Source: DASPSM01 sp963800135
Lineage (GTDB): Bacteria > Planctomycetota > Planctomycetia > Planctomycetales > Planctomycetaceae
Length of the DNA stretch: 64,000 nucleotides
Reading direction: 5' to 3'
Assembly (NCBI GenBank): GCA_963800135.1
Contig: CAWCZR010000010.1
Coordinates: 248,001-312,000 of the forward strand
Part shown: positions 55,610-64,000 of the stretch, piece after piece
How positions within the stretch are numbered: position 1 is the first letter of the stretch
Layout of the letters: the number at the start of each line of letters is the position of its first letter
Notes under the pieces: generated by a model
Database searches by the model: none
The model's input: the letters and a program-made list of their open reading frames with translations, nothing else
What the model was told of the DNA's origin: nothing
Made by a program: the position numbers and the translations under genes

Positions 55610-56005
55610 GGGTGAATTTTTCTCTGGGTGAGTTCAGCTCGTAGTGAGATCATCTCGAGGATCAGGATATGGCGGGGTCTGAGTTCGGCGATGGATTGGC
55701 AGGGCAGGCTGTGCCTGCCGCGATTCCCCCAACAGCGAATTGGTATCCCGCTGCTAACGTCAGGCTGCGGCCGGCACAGTCTGCCCTCCATTTCTGCGCT
55801 GCGAAATATCTTTCCCTCACTCTAAAGCAATCGGGGGGCAAATTCCGAGCGATTCCGACTTCTGAGTGACGAATGGGGCGCCGGCCGCGAGGCGATTTGG
55901 GACGAACCCGGCAAACCGTTGGGGCGAGCCTTGTTGACCGTTGGCGTCGGACCTAGAATCGGAACGCCGGACGACTTCAGCGGTTACGAGCACATTACGG
56001 GGCCC
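55610..56005. other. Intergenic region, nothing recognised
   Basis: This 396-base gap lies between the divergent tricorn and YhaM-like genes. An in-frame extension of the YhaM-like gene to ATG 55919 is open but lacks a site or conserved sequence. No repeat or RNA is seen. Confidence 0.5.
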
Positions 56006-56983
56006 ATGACACGGCGATACGTCAATCAATTAGGCGACGGCGACTCGGTTGACGAGGTCTTCCTGCTGGCGGACAAACAGCTCCGCGCCAACCGCAACGC
56101 CAGCCTCTATCTGCTGGCCACGCTGCGCGACCGTACAGGCATGATGAACGGCCTGATGTGGAATATGACCGAGGGCTCGGCCTCCTCGTTCAACGCGGGC
56201 GACTTTGTGAAGGTCAAGGGCAAGGTCCAGCTCTACCAGGGAGCGCTGCAAATCATCCTCACGCACATTCAGGCGATTCCCACCAACGGCATCGACCCGT
56301 GCGACTTCCACGCCACGACGAGCAAGAACGTCGACGTGATGCTGGCGCGGCTCCGCGAGATTTTGCTCTCGATCAGCGAGCCCAACCTCAAGCGGTTGAT
56401 GGAACAGTTCCTGGCCGATCCGGAAATCATGCGCGACTTTGCCCTGGCGCCGGCCGGCATCAAGGCGCATCACGCGTATCACGGCGGACTGCTCGAGCAC
56501 GTGCTCAATATCTTGGAGACGGCTCATCGCATCGAGGACCTGTATCCGAAGGTCGACTTCAACCTGCTCCGCGCCGGCATCTTCTTGCACGATCTCGGCA
56601 AAATTCGCGAGATGAGCTACGCCACCGCCTTTGCCTACACCGACGAGGGGCAACTGCTGGGCCACCTGGCCATCGCGCTCGAAATGCTCGACGCGAAAAT
56701 CGCGGAGGTCGTGAAGCTCACCGGCGAACCATTCCCGATCGAATTGGCCCTCCGCCTCAAGCACATGATTCTGAGTCACCACGGCACGTACGAGTTCGGC
56801 AGCCCCAAATTGCCGATGACTCCCGAGGCGATCGCCCTGCATCACCTCGACAATCTCGACGCCAAGGTCCACGAGTTTGCCCGCTCGATCCAGGACGATC
56901 CCAACGCGGGCTCCAATTGGACTCCCTATTCGCCGCGGCTCGATCGCAAGCTGTACAAAGGCGTTTCCGCCGGAAGCTCCTGA
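56006..56983 (+). CDS. YhaM-like 3'-5' exoribonuclease (OB + HD)
   Basis: YhaM-type enzymes degrade RNA and DNA from the 3' end. The N-terminal OB-fold region (VDEVFLLADKQLRANRNAS, GDFVKVKGKVQLYQGALQI) is followed by an HD domain: IKAHHAYHGGLLEHVLNI, GIFLHDLGKIREM, LKHMILSHHGTYEFG and HHLDNLDAKVHEF, with the expected His/Asp metal ligands. ATG 56006 gives 325 aa and starts MTRRYVNQLGDG, in line with the family length. It is 48 bases before rnr on the same strand, and RNA turnover genes together suggest an operon. Confidence 0.9.
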   Translation: MTRRYVNQLGDGDSVDEVFLLADKQLRANRNASLYLLATLRDRTGMMNGLMWNMTEGSASSFNAGDFVKVKGKVQLYQGALQIILTHIQAIPTNGIDPCDFHATTSKNVDVMLARLREILLSISEPNLKRLMEQFLADPEIMRDFALAPAGIKAHHAYHGGLLEHVLNILETAHRIEDLYPKVDFNLLRAGIFLHDLGKIREMSYATAFAYTDEGQLLGHLAIALEMLDAKIAEVVKLTGEPFPIELALRLKHMILSHHGTYEFGSPKLPMTPEAIALHHLDNLDAKVHEFARSIQDDPNAGSNWTPYSPRLDRKLYKGVSAGSS

Positions 56984-57031
56984 CAAATCCGCCGCGTCCG
57001 AACGCCTCCGTTCGCGATAGCGAACCCTCTC

Positions 57032-59346
57032 ATGTCCGATCTCGAGCGCCGAATTCTCGACGTGCTCAGCGAGCCGGGTGTCAAGCCGTTGCGGGCCGCG
57101 GCGCTCGCCAAACGGTTGAACCTCACCAAGAAGCAGCTGCCCGAATTTCGCGAGGCTTTGCAGCAGCTCCTCGCGTCGCGGCGGGTGAAAGAGGGGAAGA
57201 AGGGCCGGCTGCGCCCGCGGCACTCGGCCGGACTGGTCGAGGGGATCGTCAAGCGGATCAGCAGCGGGGCCGGTTACCTCCGTCCGCATCAGCCGGTCGC
57301 GGAGGGGCGCCCGGGCGAAATCTATATCGCCCCGGCCGACATGAGCGACGCGCACACCGGGGACGAAGTGCTCGTGCGGCTGACGAGCGGCCGCCATCGA
57401 TCGGGACAGCGGTGCGGCGTCGTCGAGCAGGTGCTGGTGCGGGCCTCGGGCCATTTTGTCGGCACCTATCTCGAACGCAACGGCCAAGGCTATGTCGAGG
57501 TCGACGGCAACACGTTCCGCGAGCTGATCCTGGTGGGCGATCCCGGCGCCAAGGCGCGCGGCCCGACGACAAAGTCGTGATCGAAATGCTGCGGTTCCCC
57601 TCGCACTCCGAGCGGGGCGAAGGGGTGCTCACGCAAATTCTCGGTCCGCGCGGCGCCGGGCGTCGATACGCTGTCGGTCATCCACGAGTTTGGTCTGCGC
57701 GACGCGTTTTCCGACGAAGTGCTTGACGAGGCCCGCGAGCAGGCCGAACAGTTCGACGAGCACCAACTCACGGGCGCCTCGATCTCACCGGCGAAACGAT
57801 CGTCACCATCGACCCGGTCGATGCCCGCGACTTCGACGATGCCATTTCGCTCACCCGCACCGGCAACGACGGCTGGCGGCTCGGCGTGCACATCGCGGAC
57901 GTCTCGCATTTCGTCCCTCCGAAGAGCGCACTCGACGAAGAAGCTCGCATCCGCGGCACGAGCGTCTACCTGCCCGATCGCGTGATTCCGATGCTGCCGG
58001 AGGTGATCTCCAACGGGCTGGCGAGCCTGCAGCAGGGAAAGGTGCGCTACACGCAGTCGGTCTTCATCGAGTTCGACGCCGAGGGGATGCCGCTCGACGT
58101 GGAGTTTGCCCGCTCGGCGATTCGCGTGGCATCGCGGTTCGCGTACGAGGAAGTGCTGCCGCTGATCGAAGAGGCTCCGGGCGGCGAAGGCCGCGCGGTT
58201 CCCAAGCCGGCCCGAGAGCTACTTGTGCGAATGCACGACCTGGCGATGCTGCTACGGGCCCGCCGTCTCGCTCACGGGGCACTGGACCTGTCGCTCCGCG
58301 AGGTCAAGCTCCAGCTCGACGAAAACGGCGCCGTGACGGGGGCCCGCGAAGTTCCGCACGATGAAAGCCATCAGATCATCGAAGAGTTCATGCTCTCGGC
58401 GAACATCGCGGTCGCGGGAGCGCTCGACCACCGGGGAATCGCCTTCATCCGCCGCGGCCACGGCGAGCCCGATTCCGCCAAGCTGCGGGCCCTGGCCCAG
58501 TTCGCGAAGATTCTGGGCTATCCACTCAAGCGGTGCGAGAGCCGTCGCGACCTGCAGGGGCTATTGAATCGCGTCGCCGGCCGGCCGCACGAGCGGGCCA
58601 TCAACTTCGCCTTGCTGCGGAGCCTCAAGCAGGCCGAGTACACGGTCGCCGACGTCGGCCACTACGCGCTCGGCGTCGACAACTATTGCCACTTCACGAG
58701 CCCGATCCGCCGCTACCCCGATCTGACCGTGCATCGCACCGTGGCCGAAGTGCTGTTCGATCACAAGAGCCGTCGCGGCGGCGATGTGGTCGCGCTCGCC
58801 AAGACGGCGCGGCAATGCTCGGTCCAGGAGCGCAAGGCGGAGCAGGCCGAGCGCGAGCTGATTAAGGTCAAGCTGCTGACGTTCCTTGTCGACAAGGTCG
58901 GCCTGGAGATGGACGCCACGATCACCGGCGTCGAGCGTTTTGGCTTCTTTTGCCAGGGCGTCGAGCTCCCTGTCGACGGTCTCGTGCACATCGCGGCCCT
59001 CGATCGCGGCGACTTTTACGGGTTCGACGAGGCGACCTTCAGTCTCATCGCGCGGCGGTCGGGCCGGCAGTATCGGCTGGGCGACACACTATCGGTGAAA
59101 GTGGCGCACGTCGACGTCGATCGCCGCCAGCTCGATTTTGCGATCGTCCCGGAGCGCGCCCGCTCGAAGCAAAAAAAACGAACCGACGAACGCGATCCCA
59201 CGCCGAAGACGCGGCACCCGCGTCTCAAAGAGGCCCAGCGCAGCCGCACTCCGGAAGAGTCGAACGCCATCCGGGCCCGCCGCCGCGAAAAGAAACGCAG
59301 CAGAGCGGAACGCCGGGGACAAAACGGGCGTCGCTCTGGCGGGTAG
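57032..59346 (+). CDS. rnr: Ribonuclease R (three frame breaks)
   Basis: RNase R digests structured RNA from the 3' end. ATG 57032 opens MSDLERRILDVLSEPGVKPL, a winged-helix region. Cold-shock domains follow (AGYLRPHQPVAEGRPGEIYI, VDGNTFRELILVGD). Frame breaks lie near 57560, 57655 and 57775, at runs of G/C; the joins read ARPDDKVVIEMLRF, VDTLSVIHEFGLRDAFSDE and LDLTGETIVTIDPVDARDFD. After this the RNB domain is unbroken (VHIADVSHFVPPKSALDEEA, TSPIRRYPDLTVHRTV), followed by the S1 domain (GVERFGFFCQGVELPVDG) and a basic tail ending RRSGG. The joined length is ~771 aa. Three one-base losses in an essential-type gene argue for sequence errors. Confidence 0.92.
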
Positions 59347-59415
59347 CACCTGCGGCGAAACTCGGATTGGAGTGGTCAGTTATTGTCTGCACGTAATTCC
59401 TAGCAGGCAGAGAAG

Positions 59416-59444
59416 TTGCATTCCGACCGCGATTCGTTTACAAC
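59416..59444 (+). promoter_or_regulatory. Possible promoter of the hydrogenase genes
   Basis: TTGCAT (59416-59421), 17 bases and TACAAC (59439-59444) lie ~130 bases before hhyS. Each box matches only three or four of six consensus bases, so it is a candidate only. Confidence 0.35.
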
Positions 59445-59576
59445 GCTCCCAAGTCGGGGCCGAATGCTGAGTTCTTGGCGAGCTTTCTGTGAGGGCATTC
59501 GATTCCCGCGTTTGCGACCGCAGGATGAGCGGTTGCATTTTTGATCGCCGCGAGTTGGTAGTTCTAGGGAGGGACT

Positions 59577-60632
59577 ATGCAACACCGACCGGAAGTGCCG
59601 GCTGTTGAGATCCTCTGGATCACGGCCGGACTTGGGTGCGATGGCGATTCCATCTCGTTCACGGCTGCCACCCAGCCGACCATCGAAGATATCTTGCGCG
59701 GCGCGATCCCCGGTCTGCCCGAGGTGACGCTCCGCCACCCGGTGCTGGCGTTTCAGACGGGTGAGGAGTTTCTGCTGCCCTTCCATCAAGCGGCGCTCGG
59801 CAAGTTGGACAAGCCCTTCGTCCTGGTGGTGGAAGGGTCGATTCCGAACGAAAACAACAAGGAGGCTGGTTATTGGGCCGCGTTGGGGACCGATCCGGCA
59901 ACCGGTCAGCCAATCACGACGTGCGAGTGGATCGATCGGCTTGTGCCGCACGCCTGGGCAGTCGTCGCCTGCGGCACGTGTGCGACCTACGGCGGCATCC
60001 ACGCGATGCAGGGAAATCCGACTGGCTGTATGGGCCTGGCCGACTATCTGGGATGGGAGTGGCGGTCGTCGGCCGACATTCCGCTCGTCTGCGTCCCCGG
60101 GTGCCCGGTGCAGCCCGACAACTTTATGGAGGTCGTTGTCTATTTGCTGAACCAGGCGGCCGGCAAATACCCGATGATCCCCCTCGATCAGCAATTGCGG
60201 CCGACGTGGCTCTTCGGCAACACTGTGCACGAAGGCTGCGATCGCGGCGGCTACTACGAGCAGGCCGACTTCGCCGGGCATCACGAAGCCGGCTCGCCCA
60301 AGTGCATCGTCAAGCTGGGCTGCTGGGGTCCGGTCGTGCAATGCAACGTGGGCAAGCGCGGCTGGATGAACGGCATCGGCGGTTGCCCGAACGTCGGCGG
60401 CGTGTGCATCGGCTGCACGATGCCCGGCTTCCCGGACAAGTTCATGCCGTTCCTGGAAGAGCCTCCCGGCGCACAGCTCTCGACGACGGCCGTCGTGATG
60501 TATGGAAAAACCGTCCGCGCGTTGCGGAGTTTCACGCGGGCCTCGCTCAACCGCGAGCCCGAATGGCGGCAGACGAAGAACGGAGTGAGTTCGCATCCGC
60601 TCGAGACCCAGACACAGCTCTCGGGTCGCTGA
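59577..60632 (+). CDS. hhyS: Group 1h [NiFe]-hydrogenase small subunit
   Basis: The small subunit carries the iron-sulfur clusters that take electrons from the H2-splitting site. ATG 59577 follows AGGGAGGG. The opening EILWITAGLGCDGDSISFTA has C21 and, where other [NiFe] small subunits have the second Cys of CxGC, D24; a proximal [4Fe4S] cluster with three Cys and one Asp is the mark of group 1h. Further ligands lie in GTCATYGGIHAMQGNPTGC, PGCPVQPDNF, VKLGCWGPVVQCN and GVCIGCTMPGFPDKFMPF. There is no Tat signal, in line with cytoplasmic-side group 1h enzymes. The 351-aa length fits. Hydrogenases of this group in actinobacteria (Huc) and Ralstonia oxidise atmospheric H2. hhyL follows. Confidence 0.95.
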   Translation: MQHRPEVPAVEILWITAGLGCDGDSISFTAATQPTIEDILRGAIPGLPEVTLRHPVLAFQTGEEFLLPFHQAALGKLDKPFVLVVEGSIPNENNKEAGYWAALGTDPATGQPITTCEWIDRLVPHAWAVVACGTCATYGGIHAMQGNPTGCMGLADYLGWEWRSSADIPLVCVPGCPVQPDNFMEVVVYLLNQAAGKYPMIPLDQQLRPTWLFGNTVHEGCDRGGYYEQADFAGHHEAGSPKCIVKLGCWGPVVQCNVGKRGWMNGIGGCPNVGGVCIGCTMPGFPDKFMPFLEEPPGAQLSTTAVVMYGKTVRALRSFTRASLNREPEWRQTKNGVSSHPLETQTQLSGR

Positions 60633-60702
60633 CGGATCTTCTCGGGGGGATTCGCACATCGCCACCAAGCTTTCGCCGCCGCCGACCTCAAAACTGGTCG
60701 AA

Positions 60703-62457
60703 ATGTCGTGGGACCCCATCACCCGCATCGTCGGGAGCTTGGGGATCTACACCAAGATTGATTTCGCCGCGCGCCGGGTGGCCGAGTGCTACAGCACTTC
60801 GTCCATCTTTCGCGGCTACAGCGTCTTCATGAAGGGGAAGGACCCCCGCGACGCCCACTTCATCACGAGCCGCATTTGCGGCATCTGCGGCGACAACCAC
60901 GCCACCTGCGCCTGCTACGCCCAGAACATGGCCTTCGGCATCCAGCCGCCGCCCCTGGCCGAGTGGATCATCAACCTCGGCGAAGCAGCCGAGTACATGT
61001 TCGACCACAACCTCTACCAGGACAATCTGGTGGGCGTCGACTTCTGCGAGCAGATGGTCCGTCAGACGAATCCGTCGGTCCTGGCGCGGGCCGAGCGGAC
61101 GCCCGCGCCGCATGCAGGACTGCACGGTTACCGCACCATCGCCGACATCATGCGCTCGCTCAACCCGTTCGAGGGGGGCTTTTACCTCAAGTGCCTGGAG
61201 ATGAGCCGGCTGACGCGGGAAATGTTCTGCCTGATGGAGGGACGCCACGTCCACCCGTCGACCCTTTATCCCGGGGGCGTCGGCACCGTGCCGAGCGTGC
61301 AGCTCTTCAACGACTACCTGGTGCGGCTGCTCAAATACGTCGAGTTCATGAAGCGCGTCGTCCCGCTGCACGACGACCTGTTCGACTTTTTCTACGAAGC
61401 GCTACCCGGTTACGAAGAGGTCGGGCGGCGCCGCATTCTCTTGGGTTGCTGGGGCTCGTTCAACGACCCTGAAGCCTGCACCTACAAGTACGAAACGATG
61501 GCCGACTGGGGCCGCAAGATGTACGTCACCCCCGGCGTCGTCGTCGACGGCAAGCTGGTGACGACCAGCCTGCTCGACATCAACCTGGGCCTGCGGATTT
61601 GTCTGGGCAGCTCGTTCTACGACGACTGGCAACACACCGAACCGTTCGTCACGCACGATCCGCTGGGCAACCCGATCGACAAGCGGCATCCCTGGAACCA
61701 GACCACCACGCCGCGGCCGCAGAAGCGCGACTTCAACGAGCGCTACACGTGGGTCATGTCCCCCCGCTGGCACGATTCGCGGACCGGCGAGAACCTGGCG
61801 CTCGACACAGGGGGCGGCCCCCTCGCCCGGCTCTGGACGACGGCCCTCGCGCAACAGGTCGACATCGGCTACGTGAAGTCGACGGGCACGAGTGTGAAAA
61901 TCTACCTGCCTAAAACCGTGAAGCTGCCGGAGGTCGAGTTCGAATGGAAGATTCCTCGCTGGAGCAACACGCTCGAGCGGGACCGGGCGCGGACCTACTT
62001 TCAGGCGTACGCCGCGGCGGCCGCGCTTTATTTCCTCGAGCGTGCCCTCGAGTACATGCACGCCGGGAAGCTGGAAACGTCCGTCGATTACAGCGTTCCC
62101 AGCGACGCGATTGGCTGCGGCTTCCACGAGGCGGTTCGGGGCGTTCTGTCCCATCACGTCGTGATTCGTGACGGCAAAATCGCCAACTATCATCCGTACC
62201 CGCCCACCTGCTGGAACGCCAGCCCCCGCGATAGCGCCGGCATTCCCGGACCCTACGAGGACGCTGTCCAAAACACGCCGCTGTTCGAAGAGAACGACGC
62301 CGACCACTTCAAGGGGATCGACATTTTGCGGACAGTTCGCAGTTTCGATCCGTGTCTGCCGTGCGGCGTTCACATGTATCTTGGCCAGGGCCGGGAGCTG
62401 TCCGTCCAGCATAACCCCCGGTTCGGCGCACCGCGCCTGGAAGAAGCAGGCGGATAA
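60703..62457 (+). CDS. hhyL: Group 1h [NiFe]-hydrogenase large subunit
   Basis: The large subunit binds the Ni-Fe centre. The L1 motif is SRICGICGDNHATC and the L2 motif DPCLPCGVHMYLG, together giving four Cys ligands. The His of L2 is the expected cleavage point of the maturation protease, leaving a C-terminal tail (QGRELSVQHNPRFGAPRLE). FRGYSVFMKGKDPRDAHFI and GIQPPPLAEWIINLGEAAEY are typical of group 1h. ATG 60703 gives 584 aa starting MSWDPITRIVG. The frame is open upstream, and in-frame codons from ATC 60658 read ATKLSPPPTSKLVE, which looks like the group 1h N-terminus, but no ATG, GTG or TTG starts it. The hyp and maturation genes are not in the window. Confidence 0.95.
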   Translation: MSWDPITRIVGSLGIYTKIDFAARRVAECYSTSSIFRGYSVFMKGKDPRDAHFITSRICGICGDNHATCACYAQNMAFGIQPPPLAEWIINLGEAAEYMFDHNLYQDNLVGVDFCEQMVRQTNPSVLARAERTPAPHAGLHGYRTIADIMRSLNPFEGGFYLKCLEMSRLTREMFCLMEGRHVHPSTLYPGGVGTVPSVQLFNDYLVRLLKYVEFMKRVVPLHDDLFDFFYEALPGYEEVGRRRILLGCWGSFNDPEACTYKYETMADWGRKMYVTPGVVVDGKLVTTSLLDINLGLRICLGSSFYDDWQHTEPFVTHDPLGNPIDKRHPWNQTTTPRPQKRDFNERYTWVMSPRWHDSRTGENLALDTGGGPLARLWTTALAQQVDIGYVKSTGTSVKIYLPKTVKLPEVEFEWKIPRWSNTLERDRARTYFQAYAAAAALYFLERALEYMHAGKLETSVDYSVPSDAIGCGFHEAVRGVLSHHVVIRDGKIANYHPYPPTCWNASPRDSAGIPGPYEDAVQNTPLFEENDADHFKGIDILRTVRSFDPCLPCGVHMYLGQGRELSVQHNPRFGAPRLEEAGG

Positions 62458-62545
62458 GGGGCCGCAAAGCCAGTACGCTTAATTGCCGCCGCGACCTCGA
62501 GCAACGGCGTTCAAGGATGGCGAGTTCCGCAGGAGCGAATTTCAG

Positions 62546-64000
62546 ATGGATCTGAATCACGCCGACAACGCCGCGACTGGAAACACCGGCACGGCCGCAG
62601 CTTTTCTTGCCTCGGACGCATCATCATTTGGGCCGACCGTCGGCCGCCGGTCGGCAGCCCCGTATCGCACTTTCGCGGACGCGGTGCCCGAGCCGCAATC
62701 GCCGGAAGAGGCGGAAGCCATTCTGCGGGAGATGGCCCGGGCGCTCACTCTCGGTGGCGAGGACGCGACCGCGCGCGTCGCGGCGGACAATATGAAGCCG
62801 GCCGACGCCTTCGCACTCGCGCCGCGTCCCAAAGTCGCGCAGCGTTGGGGCGAGGAAACGTTTCGCGCCCTGGTCGAGGCGGCCCCCGACGCCGTCGTTA
62901 TGATCGACAACGATGGGGTGATCGTGCTGGTCAACGCGCATACCGAGCGGCTCTTCGGCTATCGCCGCGAGGAATTGCTCGGGCACCGGGTCGAGCTGCT
63001 CGTTCCCGAGCGGTTCCGCCAATCGCACCCCGAACATCGCAAACGATTTTTCTCGCAGGGTGCGTCGCGGCCGATGGGGAGCGGACTCGAGCTGTTCGGC
63101 CGTCGCAAGGACGGACACGAATTCCCAGTTGAAATCAACCTGGCTCCGATCAAGGCCGAGGGGACCCCGTTCGTCACCGCCGCGATTCGAGATATCACCG
63201 ATCGCAAGCGGCTCGAGGCCCGCTACCGCACGCTGGTGGAGGGGATTCCCGCCGTGACCTTCATGGCGGCCCTCGATCAGGAGAACAGCGAATTTTATGT
63301 CAGCCCGCAGATCGAAGAGATGCTCCGCTTTTCGCAGGCCGAATGGATGGGAGATCCGTTCCTCTGGCACCGCCAATTGCACCCGGAAGACCGCGAGCGC
63401 TGGGGAGCCGAGTTCGCCCGTACCTGCTCGGCCGGCGTGAATTTCAAATCGGAATACCGTTTTATCTCCCGCGACAACCAGGTCGTTTGGGTGCACGGCG
63501 AGGCTCGCGTCGTCCGCGACGAACAGGGCCGGCCGCTGTTCCTCCAGGGCATCGCGTTCGACATCACCGAGAGCAAGCGGGCCGAGGAGGCGCTGCGCCG
63601 TTCGGCCGAAGAGCTGGAACGGAAGGTCCGCGAGCGGACCGCCGCTCTCGAAGAAGCATCGCTACGAGCCGAAGGGGCCAGCCAGGCCCGCGCTTCGTTT
63701 TTGGCCAATATGAGCCACGAAATCCGCACTCCGCTCAACGGCATCATCGGTTTTGCCGACCTGCTGCGTCGCAAGGCCGACTCCGGCGAGGCCGAGCGGA
63801 TGGAGTGGCTGCAGATCATTCACGACGGCGGCAAGCACCTCTTGGCCCTGATCAACGACATCCTCGACCTCTCCAAAGTCGACGCGGGCAAGCTCAGCAT
63901 CGAGCGGCTTGAATTCTCTCCAGTCAAAATCGTCACCGAGGTCTGCGCGATCCTGCGGACGCGGGCTGAAGAAAAGGGGCTCAAGCTCGAGGCCGTGTTC
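62546..64000 (+). CDS. PAS sensor histidine kinase, N-terminal part (runs off window)
   Basis: From ATG 62546 (AGGAG 9-10 nt upstream) 485 residues are open to the window end. An N-terminal ~100 residues of low-complexity sequence are followed by a PAS domain (VEAAPDAVVMIDNDGVIVLV, LFGYRREELLGH) with a PAC-like end (TAAIRDITDRKRLEARYR). A second PAS/PAC follows (FYVSPQIEEMLRFSQAEWMG, YRFISRDNQVVWVHGE), then a coiled-coil linker and HisKA with H391 in NMSHEIRTPLNG. The ATPase domain would start beyond 64000. No membrane helix is seen, so it is likely soluble. It starts 88 bases after hhyL on the same strand. Confidence 0.9.
   Translation, partial: MDLNHADNAATGNTGTAAAFLASDASSFGPTVGRRSAAPYRTFADAVPEPQSPEEAEAILREMARALTLGGEDATARVAADNMKPADAFALAPRPKVAQRWGEETFRALVEAAPDAVVMIDNDGVIVLVNAHTERLFGYRREELLGHRVELLVPERFRQSHPEHRKRFFSQGASRPMGSGLELFGRRKDGHEFPVEINLAPIKAEGTPFVTAAIRDITDRKRLEARYRTLVEGIPAVTFMAALDQENSEFYVSPQIEEMLRFSQAEWMGDPFLWHRQLHPEDRERWGAEFARTCSAGVNFKSEYRFISRDNQVVWVHGEARVVRDEQGRPLFLQGIAFDITESKRAEEALRRSAEELERKVRERTAALEEASLRAEGASQARASFLANMSHEIRTPLNGIIGFADLLRRKADSGEAERMEWLQIIHDGGKHLLALINDILDLSKVDAGKLSIERLEFSPVKIVTEVCAILRTRAEEKGLKLEAVF

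Overview
The window looks like chromosome from a planctomycete, most likely of the order Pirellulales. The evidence is a PSD1/cytochrome (DUF1549-DUF1553) gene next to a DUF1501 gene, a TMTC-like TPR membrane protein, a YXWGXW protein, a DUF1559-type protein, a tricorn-like protease, several Tat-targeted or GTG/TTG-started genes, and GC-rich sequence with long antisense shadow frames. lpxA and a beta-barrel surface protein fit a cell with an outer membrane.

Layout. 0-4 kb: start of a SurA-like foldase gene, a small membrane protein, NAD synthetase (nadE) and lpxA. 4-7.6 kb: an accessory stretch with a 151-bp palindromic element, four copies of a 27-bp repeat, a broken IS110 transposase, and a two-gene module of a PIN-domain protein and an unknown tryptophan-rich protein whose ends overlap by GTGA. 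7.6-15.2 kb: a minus-strand cluster (PSD1, DUF1501, TMTC-like TPR protein, YdjY-domain protein). 15.5-25.4 kb: mixed metabolism, with a lone fhcA (C1 transfer), KDPG aldolase, a thioredoxin-like lipoprotein, MgtC, DinB, acyl-CoA dehydrogenase, a SelA-like PLP enzyme, a double-STAS protein and a YXWGXW protein. 25.5-26.8 kb: an IS607-like recombinase with an unusual C-terminal extension. 27-30.4 kb: mcsA-mcsB, divergent from trpE with a possible attenuating leader. 30.5-37 kb: two tandemly duplicated 45-residue lipoprotein genes, then a 1655-residue barrel plus beta-helix surface protein closed by a strong terminator. 37-42 kb: the conserved ffs-dnaX-ybaB-recR run followed by rpoN; the SRP RNA gene is found from structure. 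42-59.4 kb: VOC protein, Gfo/Idh oxidoreductase, a small secreted protein behind a sigma-54 promoter and hairpin, RraA-like protein, RRM RNA-binding protein, glgC, M48 peptidase, DUF1559-type protein, tricorn protease, YhaM-like nuclease and RNase R. 59.4-64 kb: a group 1h [NiFe]-hydrogenase (hhyS, hhyL) and the start of a PAS sensor histidine kinase.

How genes work together. The group 1h hydrogenase suggests scavenging of trace H2. The fhcA product belongs to the tetrahydromethanopterin C1 pathway known in planctomycetes. mcsAB points to protein-arginine phosphorylation, while ffs/dnaX/ybaB/recR is the usual secretion-RNA, replication and repair group. rpoN in the window may serve the sigma-54 promoter found at 44.46 kb.

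Quality caution. About fifteen single-base frame breaks were found, many in housekeeping genes (trpE, rnr) and often at G/C runs. I read most of them as sequence errors, and have merged the halves of such genes into one feature each.
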